Of a stretch of DNA of 64,000 nucleotides, positions 26,201-38,200 are shown piece after piece; position 1 is the first letter of the stretch, and every line of letters begins with the position of its first letter. The DNA comes from Ascarosepion bandense. Taxonomy: Eukaryota > Mollusca > Cephalopoda > Sepiida > Sepiidae. Made by a program: the position numbers and the translations under genes. The notes beneath the pieces are model-generated. The model was not told where the DNA came from, made no database searches, and was given only the letters and a program-made list of their open reading frames with translations. Where the stretch lies: the NCBI GenBank assembly GCA_037127315.1, contig JBBBDQ010000192.1, positions 2,791,501 to 2,855,500 of the forward strand, in the 5' to 3' direction.

Positions 26201-29200
26201 CCTTTATATTTATTGACACTCATTATACCAATTGATTTACTTCATTCCTCACACATTGATTTACAATCAAAATTTAATCAGCTTTCTCTGTTTTTTTATT
26301 TACTTTCTCTTCCAATTAAGAACAGTCTACAAAATGATGTAACCTCTGATATCTAAATTTAAAATATTTATTTCACATAAGCAATATTTTTTTTTCTTGC
26401 CCATTCCTAACATGTAAATTTATTTAAGAAGCTACAGAAAAGATTCTCAGTTAATTTTTTTGGAAGACATTATCATTTCAGAATGATTGAAATGTCTTAT
26501 TTTTTGTAAAATAATTTCTACTCATCTTGTTTTTTGATTTTTGTATTTTTTCCAATGAAAATAAGCATGCTGAAATAAATTCTTTAGGAAAGAAATAACT
26601 TTTAGTACTGATCAAGATTTTTACATTTTTATTCAAATGGTTGAGTCAGTAATATATATCATTTTTCTTTTGAAAAGTTCCTGTTGATATTGTTTTTGTT
26701 CTGTTCATTTTCACTACCCCCAGACCCAAGTGAAGACAGTCTTGGACCCACGGACAGTGGTCAGTACTATATCTACAATTGCTGGACACCTCTTTGATTT
26801 CTCTCTCTTTCTCTCTCTAAGCCACTGTGTTATGGTTCAGCTTCCAGTATGCTTAGCTTTGTCATTCCCTGTTTAGTTACTCCAAACCTTCTATGCCTTA
26901 TGTACTCCTCCCTCTGTTTCTTTTGTGCTTTCTTTCATGTTTCTGTATTTCTTTGGTTGCTCTTCTTACATATCAATACCATCATCTTCCAAATAAAAGA
27001 CCATCTCTGCTATGTTGACGCTAAAAACTAATCTCATTCTATATTTTGACGACTGTCTACAAACAAAAACTACCTGCCAATTTTAAGTAACTCACAAATG
27101 TTAGATGTCAGTAATTCCACCCCCCCCCCAAAAAAAAATTGAAAACGTAACCAGTTGTCTCCCTTTGCATTCAATTACTGGTTAATACATGACTCAAAAA
27201 TGAATATACACATTCTTTTCCACCATACCAAACAGCATTCTATTTTTCCAGTTTTATAGCAGCTTTCCTTTCATTTTGAACTTTTTGATCATTTATAAAT
27301 TTATAAATTCACTTTCCACTTAAAGCATATATCCTTAAACAATTTTGCATTAAAACAAGATGTCAGATCTTAAAGAATTTCTTGTCTTCAGAGAAATTCT
27401 TAATTTCAAACGACTCAAAATGTCCTTATTATCTTTATCTATCACAATGCAGATTTGTTTTTGAACTTTTATTTAAAAGTTGTTTTTCTAAATAATGTGT
27501 AATAAAATTAGAAAATTGATTTAAAATCTTTGTCAGTCTCTTAAAAGTTTCAAGAATTTGTAAAAGAACAGTTTCAAACCTGACATCAATTCTCTTGATA
27601 TTTATCTACAACACTTTTTTATACATCTAAAGAAATGTGATGCTGCATGTCCATTTGCTTTTCTACACCCCACTCCCTAACCTCTTGCCATCTGGTTGTG
27701 TTTGAATGTAACTGTTGTATCTCTTTTTTCTCCATCTGATGTCTTTATTGTTACTTGAGAGAAATGATGTATATATTTGTTGTTCTTTAAATGTCTTCTT
27801 TTCTTTTCTTTTCTTTTCTTTTTTTTTCTTTTCTTTTTTTTTCTTTTCTTTTTTTTTCTTTTCTTTTTTTTTCTTTTTTCTTTTCTTTTTTCTTTTCTTT
27901 TTTTCTTTTCTTTTTTTCTTTTCTTTATGAAATACAAAACAGGTAAATAATGATGTAGCACACTTGTGACTATTTTGATAATTGTTCATTTAAAACATGG
28001 AACAAGAGGAATTTGTCAGTCATGACACAGCAAAGTACCTGTACTGATAAAAATATTTAATTTCCTATCTATACATGTTCTCCTCTATTTCAGTCTGAAA
28101 GAAAAATCCCTTAACCCAAATACAAACCAGCTGTTTAGCATTAGGCAAAGTAGAATAAATAATTTGTTTAAGCTGTTGTAAAAGCATTATTAAAATTTTA
28201 TCAGTAGTTTACAAGTTGATCACCAATTAAAAACTTTTCTCTATATTCATGACATATTCTTTCAGTAAAAAAAAAAGATGTAATAAATTTCTCAGAAATA
28301 TTTAGTTCGCATTTAGATGATTTCTCCTACTTTGAAAATATGCTAACAGGAAATGGGGAATATCAGTTATTGCTTGTTCTGTTTCCACTAAGTCTACACT
28401 ACCCAGCCCAGTAATTGAACTCATAATTACTGTCACCAAATTCACAAACCAACACTTTAATCCAATATTAACAATTGTCAGGTACAAACGTGAATCTCGA
28501 ATTTAGAGCCTTAATTTTAAATCTGCTGTTGAGATCCTTGACTGCGTTTACCATGGTTTCTATCTTTTTATTATTTCTGTTGCCTTGCTATAATTCTCTT
28601 TCTTTATTTATTAAGTTCCCATATTGTATTGATTTCTATGCTATATTTAGTGAAAAGGCCACCTTGACAAGCATATGCACTGATTCCTTCGGATGACAGA
28701 CTTTTTAGTGACTAGTATTTTTATTTCATTTTACAGAACTTGTTAACTACCTTACATAATCATCCATGCCTGATTTCATGGTCTATAACTCCTAATTATA
28801 GATTTTCAATGTTCCTTTAGCTTTACCTTTAGTGGACAACTGGTTTCACTTTTGCATTCTTTGCCACAACTGCAATGGATAGATTACATAGAGTTCTTGG
28901 TTATGTTCTCTTCTGTGTTAGGCTTGACTCAGTAGAGATTTCTCCATAAGTTGAGCTGCTTCTAAATATTGTTCTGATGTTTTATGCACTACAGATCTGA
29001 ATTCTTTCCAATAAACCCTTGCAGTAAGGGAGACAAATCTTGGCAGTTTCCCATTCCTCCTCAGAAGCTGATGTTATGTTAGAGTAATCATTATTCTGAA
29101 GTGCAAGCTTGATGCTGAACATCTCTTGTTGGTGTTGTAGGCAACGGACAAACCTTTCTTTATGAGTAACTTGGGTAGTGTACACTTAGACTCGGTGCAA

Positions 29201-32200
29201 ACAGAACAAGCAATAACCAAGCAGTACTAAATAAGAACAAGACGAGATATCACAAGACATGAACAGTAGCTAGAACACAATCTAGCTCCACTGATTAAAT
29301 AAAGGTTTCAGCTTGAAATCCCCTGAAGGTTACTCAGATTGACAAGCCCCCTAAAGAAGGCCAAGAGGTACAACAGCCAAAACATTGTGATAACAACAAC
29401 AAAGATAAGGACAATGGCTAAAATGTAAATAATTTAAATAATAAACTCCTCTTCCTAGAAATTTAGTTTAGCTTTATTTTGATGAAAATCATACTTGTGA
29501 CAATAGTCATTCAAATAAATTATCATCACTTTACCAAAAAAAAAGACTGAAATATTTTATCTCAGTTTTTCCTCAATTCAGTGAAATTCTGTAGCAGCAG
29601 CTAAATTTTAAGATAATTTTTTAATAACAAATAGTCAACAGATAAAATGAAGTTCATAAAATATAGTAAAGAACAGTTTTTTTTTTTTTAACATCATTTT
29701 GTAACTGGAATGTAGAATATGAATAGACAATTAAAAATTGAATCAAATGATTTGTTTATAAATAAATTTACTTGTTGAATGAACTTCTAGTAAAATCGAA
29801 GAAACTTTATGTAGGGTAGAAGAAACTTAAATTACAAAGTTTTCATTTTATCCACATAATCCAGCTAATACCCCCCCACACACACTTTTTCCATCCCTTT
29901 TTATTTTTTTTCCTTTGAAAAATGTTTCAAATGAAATGGAAATAGTCCTACTACTGAAATTGTAATTTGGAAATCTGTTTCACTTCTATAAAGATTCTTT
30001 GGTTTATTTTCCAACAATATGAAGTTTATGATTACAATATGAAAAAGACACTTTAAATTTTACTGGGCAAGCATTTTGTATTTTTATAAAATGAATGTTT
30101 TTTGTTTTTTTTTTGTTTTTTTTTTAACACAAAAGTGATGAGTAATTTATTTCTTCACTAATATTAATATTTAATTAAAAATTATTTTGAAGAAGTCAAT
30201 GTATATATGTCAATTTAGAGTCAAATTCCAAGAAGGAAAGTTTCATAAAAAATTTCTAGTTTATACTAATTATAACTCATGCAATAGAAATATTTTGTTT
30301 AATCTCTTTTATTACTTCAAATGTCTGATATTTAAAAAATTATGAATCTAGTTTCCACAAAATTGTTTGATATCTTAATTGAAATATTTCAACTTTTATT
30401 ATTATTATAATATATGACAGGAAGTAATAGATTCTATTTTAAGTAGGCAGAAATGATTGATCTTAAATTTAACCAATCATCAATAGGCTGCTTGCTATTG
30501 AATGATCCAATTAAACATTCTCTGTGGATTTCTTAGTGAAAAGAATGTCTATGTAATCTATTGGTCTTTAATACTTTTAAGAAAATGGTACTGGAATTTA
30601 AATAAGTAAAAATCACAAGACTCTTAAGTGTTGACGTTGTAGGAAGGAGTTGAAATTTCTTGATTATCTTTTTCTTTTAAGTTATCCTGTAACAGAAGAA
30701 TACAATTTTCCGTTAGCCAAAGATTAAAAATTTTATAAGCAATAAAATCTACCCTAATTTTTGGCTCTCTTTTTATTTGTTTTGTAGGATCTACTTTTTT
30801 ACCATTTGCTTAACAAAACATTCTTCAAGTTTTAGCATTTAATAATATTTCAAGTCTTCATTTTTAGATATGAGATGTTTTTAACATACACACACACACA
30901 CACACTCTCTCTCTCTCTTGTCCTTTGAATGTACCTAATATAACTGATATTTTTTATCTTTAATAAAATTGAAAGCTTATTCTTAATATAATAGTCTCTG
31001 TTTTGTGTGCTTAGATTACTTTTTTGTATCAATCAAGATGAGTTCAAAAAAGAAATTTCACCAATGCTTACAGCTTAGTTATTTCTTTTGCAGAATCAGA
31101 GATTGTCTCACCAAGTCCTTCTCCAATTCCACGTCCAAAAAAAGATTATTCACAAGCTGGTTTTACTAACAATGTAAGTGTTCACTGATTTTCTCAAAGC
31201 ATCACCTTACACCAAGTATGTATTTGTTTCAATAGTATCATGATTATTGATATTTCAAGATGGAATGAAGCTTTAAAAACTGGTCGCTTGTCCTGAAATG
31301 TTGTAGCCAACTTAACAAATATCTGCGAACCATCCATAGTTGGGAAATGACTGAATTTTTCATCTGCAAACAATAAACACAAGATTCAATAAAGAATTTT
31401 ACTTATTTTTACAGTTAATATCAAAAACAAGAAACTTATTTTTCTTGAAATCTCTGACCAGCGCATGAATTTTATTTTAAATAAAATATAAAAGCCGTCT
31501 TTTCTTATGCAAGGACAATGGGACACTAAGACTGAAGAAAAGAGAATCAAATTAAATGCACACTTATTCCAATTGGTAATGAATGTTGGACAATTTCTTC
31601 ACAGATAAAAATACTATACACAGGTCCTTTGAAGAGGTTTTAAGGAGTTTAAGAACGATTAAGAAATTACTACTAGCAATCAGAAAGACAGCTGAAATTT
31701 TGGACACATAATGAGAAAAAAAACTTGGAAAATTTAACTTACAGGGTATATCAAAGGCAAGTAGAAGGAATCAATAACCAACTTGACAAATCTGACTAAT
31801 TGGATGGTAGAACAAATGGATGGGAGAGGAGGAGGAGGAGGAGAAGCAAGAGGTTGAGGAGAGTCATGATTGCCTGAATCTTAGGAAATTTTAACATCAA
31901 GGTTAAATTTGATTCATATTTTTCAATCAATATCAAAGAGCGACAAACATGTTTTTTGTTATTATTTATTTGTTCAAGAATGTTTTGTATTAGTTTTACT
32001 ATTAATATTTTGATTGCAAGAAAATATTGTTTAAAATTTAAGAATACAGAAAGACAGATTAGCAATTAAATTTTGTTGTAATACAGCTTCCTTTTATTAT
32101 CTACAAATTTCAGTAAGTATCAGATTGAAGAAACACTATCTTGTTCAGATTTTTTCATTGTTGATACAGGATTTTTGTATAAAGTTGAGATTAAGTTGTT

Positions 32201-35200
32201 TTTGTCTCAATCCTTTTTTTATAATCTTTGTTGTAAAGTTGCTAACAAATCAAAATGAAATAAAAATCAGTTTTCACATTTAAGATAGAAGGATCAACAT
32301 GACAACATGTCTTTTAGCATAATTAAAAAATCTCATCAGATGACTGAAAGTTAATCATTTTTTATTTATTTATTATTATAAACTTTAAATTGCTTCCAAT
32401 TTCTTGGGACCAAATGAATCATATTTCATAAGCAAAGACAGGTTTCAAAAGTTGAAATCTGCTAGGAACGAAACTTGCTTATTTTCTTTGAATATTAATT
32501 TGAACTTTCATTTGTATTTCGATATTGAATTATTTTAGCTTCAAAGTTCCAGTAAAAAAAGAATAATTTAATTTTTAATTAGTAATAATTTGAATATTGG
32601 CTCCTCCCTAACACCTAATTTCTCTGTTTTTCTTAAAGATTTTCTGAATTTAACTCCCCTTTTGATGAAGTCAGTTCCTACTGAGGATGACATTTTTTTT
32701 TTATCGACTTTGTTTTAAAACTTTAACTATTGTGATAGTTTATCAAAAATTGTGTTGAAAGAAAAGCTTTTATAATTATTTGAAAACATTTCCTTGCCAG
32801 GCTTTTGATTTCATCTGCCTCTTTAAGGTCTGTTCAAAAAAAAAAAAACTCATATTATGATTTTCATAGTATCATAAAGATAGTTGTTTTGGTTTTGTGA
32901 ATTTCAAAATAAATTGTTTTTCATAAGCCTGATCAGTTTTCTTTCATACAACCTGACAAAATGTAACCTAGCAAATAGATTTTATGGCCTACATATTAAC
33001 AAGACTGGTGTGTGTATTTTGATTTTAGATACTAGAGAACAAAATGGTTTGATGTTTTGTAAATCAAAACACCAAACCAGATTTCAGATTTGGTTTGGTG
33101 AGACATGTATTGTCCTTCAGATTTATTTTTTCTTTTTTTTCACAGATGGAAGTTATTCAAGATGATCCAACATATGACCCTTTAGTGACTGATCGGGAAG
33201 AAAGAACCTCACCCTTACCCCCAGGCTCACCTTCTCACCTTAGTCCCTCACACAGCAGGTAAGGCATACATATTACATAATGAAGCAGCAGTCCTGCCAT
33301 TAGTATATAATTAGTTCTAAAATCCTTTTTCATTTAAATTAAAAAAAGATTATATATATATTTTTTTAATTCAGATTTCATTCATTTGAATTCTATCAAT
33401 TAGTGTGCATGAGCCACTTTTCTATATTTCTAAATGTGAAATTCAGTTTTAAAAGTAAATGGCATTTTCATATATTGATAATAACAGCAACATCAGTACA
33501 TGCCCAAATTCCTTTTTTTTTTTTTTTTCATCATTTTGCCTGTAATTATATACGTACCAACATAATATAATGGTTTCCTAATTAGGCTATTCTTCCAAGG
33601 AAAATAAAATAGAAATATACAACAATATCAAAAATATTTTTTCATATTGATAGAAATCTAAATAAATAAAAACAACTTTGGGAGTAAATCCCTAAAAATT
33701 CATTTAGTTTTCTATGGAAAAAAAAACAAAACTGTTCCAACAATTGCTTTGTGGTATTACAGTTGTTGCTGTGATAATGATTGCTTTTTTGCTTCTGAAG
33801 TGTCAGCAGCAAGCATGCAGAAGAATATTTCCTCCTCTTTTAAAAGACAAGCAACAATAGCAGTAATCCAATCTCTATGAGGCTCTTCACTTCACTTGTC
33901 GGATACTTTTTATTTTTTTTGATTTTTTTTTCACAGACAACAAACATTACACATTTAATTATTTCCAGCCTGCATTTCTTATCTAATCCTTACAGTTGTA
34001 ATTTATTTTCCTCAAAGATTATAAAATATGGCATTATGTTAATTATAGATAGAATTTCTCTGGAGATCTCTAAGATTTTACCATAGGTAATTTTTAGTGA
34101 CATTTTTTAAAAAACATTCTAACCACAAATTTCTTTTCTACCACTGATAATTTTAGTTTTTGAATTACATTGTGAAATCCTGTTTGATGGAAAGGGATTT
34201 TCTTTAGAGTTATCGTAAAACCTCGATAATGTTGACATTTTTTTGTTTCATTTAATCCAAATCTTAGTGTTTTTTTTCTTTGCATCATCAAAAGTTTATT
34301 CTCCAAACTGAAATTTTTGAAAATTAACCTGGCAATACATGTTTCACAAGGACAAAGACTTTGCTCAATTTTTCTTAAGTTTAATCATCTGGAAACTATT
34401 TGAGCTTTTGCAAATAATTTTGTCTCTTCATGCATAAAATAAATCTGTTTTCTTTCTTTTTTTCTCTCTCTCTTTCTGAAGTTTTCTGTTACTTTCTAAT
34501 GTTCTTTTATTTCTTTTATCTTGATAGCTTTCTATTTCTTTGGATCTACTTTGTCTTCATTAAAAGGTTTTCTTTGAGACCAAATTTTTTTATTGATTTT
34601 TTTAATCTTAAGTTTAGATCTTTCACTCTCAATGAAGATTGTTTTCTTTACAAACTGAGTGATATTCTTATTTTTGACAAATTCTTACTTGCTGTTGCTG
34701 CTGTCATTTGCTATAAGTGAAGACTTTACTGAACTAGCCGTTTTCAGCTATATTATCTTTCCTTATTTATTCATTTATACAAAGTGTGTGTTTCCACATA
34801 TAAAATATGTCTGCAATTCAGATTGACTTGAGTGTGTCATTGTTTTTGATCAGCTTGACCAAGGCTATTTTTGTGCCACTTTGCTTTTCCAGCATGTCCA
34901 AGCACTCTGTCTTCTTCTTGCAGTTTGGAATGGTTTTCAGCAGCACGACTGCTGCCTGTGAGCATTCATTGCATTATGGATCGTGACTTACTGCCTCCTC
35001 CTCCTCCTCCTCATCTCTGCACACATACAGCAACCACCACCATCACTACCTCTGGTTCTGTTACCAACACTTTTGTCCTTTCTTTATCCTGCTAACAAAA
35101 AGTGGCCATTAAACAGAAAAAAATTCCTTGGACACACTTTTTTATAAACCTTATATCTTTGGTAACCATGTCATCCTGGTCTTTGTTAAAGATGAAACCA

Positions 35201-38200
35201 TCACATTTCAAATCTGTTGATTATTTCTTTGCTCCAAAGAACATTTATAGTTTTTAACTCTTTTTAATTACTTTCTCTATTTTATTTTATTATTTAAAAA
35301 TTCAGATTACCCATAACTTCTACCTTCTTTACAGGTTGTTAAATGCAAACATTGACTTTTTTGTTTTAAGTTTTAGGTAAAATTCTTATTTTTGTTTTAC
35401 TTTTTACTCTTTCTTTCTTATTTTCTGAAATTATTTCAAAGAAGTTGTCTTCAGGATATATTAAGTGTGTGAAGAGAGGATAACAAATTGAATTTTTACA
35501 GCAAAATTTTATTTAAACCTTCTTTTCGAATCATTTAATAGTTTCACTGAGTTTTCCTATGAATGTAGTCATCAGATTAGTAGATAAATCCAATTCTTCT
35601 ACATTGAAACCTTAAAGTTTTGTTTTCAATTACTTTCGCCATAAAAATGAGATTTGCTGCATCAATTTCTTTTTATCTGATGGAAACCACTGAAGCTAAA
35701 AATGCATTTCAATGAAATATTTCAAAATGCATTTTCTTAAGATAACAAGATAAAGCTATAATTTATCTTTTAAAACTGTTTTTCCAAAATTTTCTTTATT
35801 TCTGCTTTCATTTTTCTTTTGCGTTTATTCATCTCATCTCTCATTTGATCATCAAAGCAATCATTTATTCACTCATTCAATCAATTGATATTTTTTTTTT
35901 GTTATTCCTCTTCTGTACAATTTACTATTTGCTCTTCTAATAGCAAATCAAAGTTTCTCTTTGCTTCCAAAGAAACTCAATTGATATCCATGAATTATAA
36001 GTTTATTAATAAAATCTACAACTTGTGTGAAGTATAAGTAGGCAAATATTGTAAAAAAAACTTTTTGTTGCTGTTATGCCCTACAATCCTCTAGTATTTG
36101 TCCACTCAGAACACATATTCCTTCAGAACATTTTCCAATTTGTCTAGCAATGACTTTGGAACTTCAGATTTTAGGGTTTTCTTCTTCTTTAGGAACCCTT
36201 TCCTTTACCTGCCTTTTAAAAACTTTCATTATTGATCACTAAAAAGTAGAAGATTTAGAATTGTAAAAATATTACTCACAAAAATACAAATCAGCATGAA
36301 AAGAAATTTAAAATTTCTCATAAATGAAAGAAATTAACATGAATCAATCAGAATGGTTTTAGAACAAAATTTGTCATGATTTTTTGTGACAAAGTAATAG
36401 GAAAACAAATACTAAAAAAGATTGATCAGACTGAACTATTCTGTGAAAACCAAGACCTATAATCTAAGTTGATTCATTTTTTATTTACTTGACTGAAAGG
36501 AAAATGTGCTGCCACTTTTTCAGCCTGTACTTTAATGTTCAAATTGAAATAAAAAAGCTTGAGAAACCAGAGAAAATAATTTCTGTTTAGCCTTCAATTT
36601 TAAAATCTTCACTCAATTAGCAAAATTGCTTTTGATGATCAGTTGGTACAGATTCATGTCTCTTTCTAAATGATACAATCTGAAATAGTGAAATATGACT
36701 TGAGATTTTATTGCCATGCATTTAAAGTTGTTTATACTTGATTCTGTAAATAAATTTATTTACCTACCAACCATGATATATTTGAATAAATATAGAGCAT
36801 TTAATTGATTTTCTTGTTAGATTATTGATTGTAATTTTTAAAAATCTTGTCATAAACATTATTTATTCTACTTTAGAATAAGGCCAACTTTGTAGGTGTA
36901 TAAGTTTTTTTCTCTGAAAATAAATTGAATAGTCTCTCCCACCTCTCTTACATTTCTCCATTACTTAATTTGTCTATCCAACTGAATTTACATCAATCCT
37001 CTTGTTGATGTAAGTTTTCTTTCATTTTCTTTTGCTTTGTATTCAAAAACTCCAAAGCCTTTTGATTCCACATTTTTCATTAGCTATTATCAAATTTTTA
37101 CCTGCCATTTCTGTTTTAGAGAAATATGTTAGCATTATTACAGTACTTCATTTAGAAGCTTTCACTTTAACTAAAATAGAATATAGCTTCCATGTCATCT
37201 CTACTGTTTATAATATCAATTCTATTCAACAAAAGAGCAATGACTGGTGCCAGTCATTTTTAAAAATCATTGTCATTATCTTAGTAAATGTTAATGGTGA
37301 ATTGGAAGCACAATAGTTGAAATTGAAGACAATAAAAATGTAATGCAACATTTGTTGAAGACAGAAGTTCAATCTTGATAAGAGAAATCTTTTTTTCTTA
37401 TTCCATATTCATAAAGCAATAGTTCTAAAGCATCTACTAGTTTCTCCTTTGCTTGGACATTTCATACATGTTCTCTTGATGTAATTGTGGTATCCAAAAG
37501 GCTTGGATAGAGTTTGACTTTCCTTTTCTCAACATTTTAGAACTTGATTATGGAAGAATTATTCAAAGCTTTAAAAAAACATTTCCAAAAAAATATGCAT
37601 TTTTTTTTTTTTTACTTCAAAATGGTTGAATAATTTTACTTTTTTAACAATTGGTATGGCCCAAAAATGTAGCTAAAGTGAATCTATTGCATCTTTTTCA
37701 AATTTGTATTTAATATGATTGAATTGAGTGAATTTTATTTGGAAACCAGTAAACATTTTGATTTTGATCTAATTTTTTCTCTTTACTTGGTCCATACTTA
37801 CAATTTTCATTTCCCACTAAATTGCCATTAGAAATTTTACATTTTTTACATGCAACTTATTTCTGAAAAATTTTCTAAGTGTTGATCTTGTGTAGAGTTG
37901 CTTGTTTTTAAGATCTGAAGCAAAGAAGTCAACCTTGAATTATCTTTTTTAAGTAGCGAGAATGATTTGGATAACCTTTCTATGAATCATAAATGATTCT
38001 TAAATTGTAGATATTGGTTCTGTCATCAGAATTTGTATAAGTTTCATTTTAAATGCTTAGCACTACTGTTAGAATACAACCAAAGAAATTAGCAACAAAA
38101 TGTCGGAAATTGTCAAATATCTTTTTCTCGCTGATTCTCATTTATAAAAAAAAAATAATTGTGTAAATGTTTAAATTCTTTTTTAGTTTCAGAAAAAAAT

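Larger units (their letters stand above)
25255..31093 (+). other. FRMD4-like introns E-F and F-G
   Basis: The introns are 25255-26723 and 26760-31093, flanking the micro-exon. The second contains a C10 run (27120-27129), a (T4C)/(T9C) pyrimidine array (27803-27923), tRNA-like repeat pieces (28340-28482 and 29165-29220), a fold-back right arm (29330-29440) and a CA/CT microsatellite (30887-30918). Elsewhere I see nothing supportable. Confidence 0.6.

Noticed and set aside
27663..27989. Lys/Glu-rich open frames on the minus strand and a Phe/Ser-rich one on the plus strand
   Set aside because: They are translations of the (TTTTC)n array and stay open only because the repeat lacks stop codons.
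33877..34720. Phe/Leu-rich open frames that look membrane-like
   Set aside because: T-rich intron sequence translates as Phe/Leu/Ser. There is no start context, splice support or family match.
34958..34963. GTGAGC as a donor that would make 34924-34957 an internal exon
   Set aside because: It leaves phase 0, while the next exon (39064) requires two leftover bases, so the frame would break.
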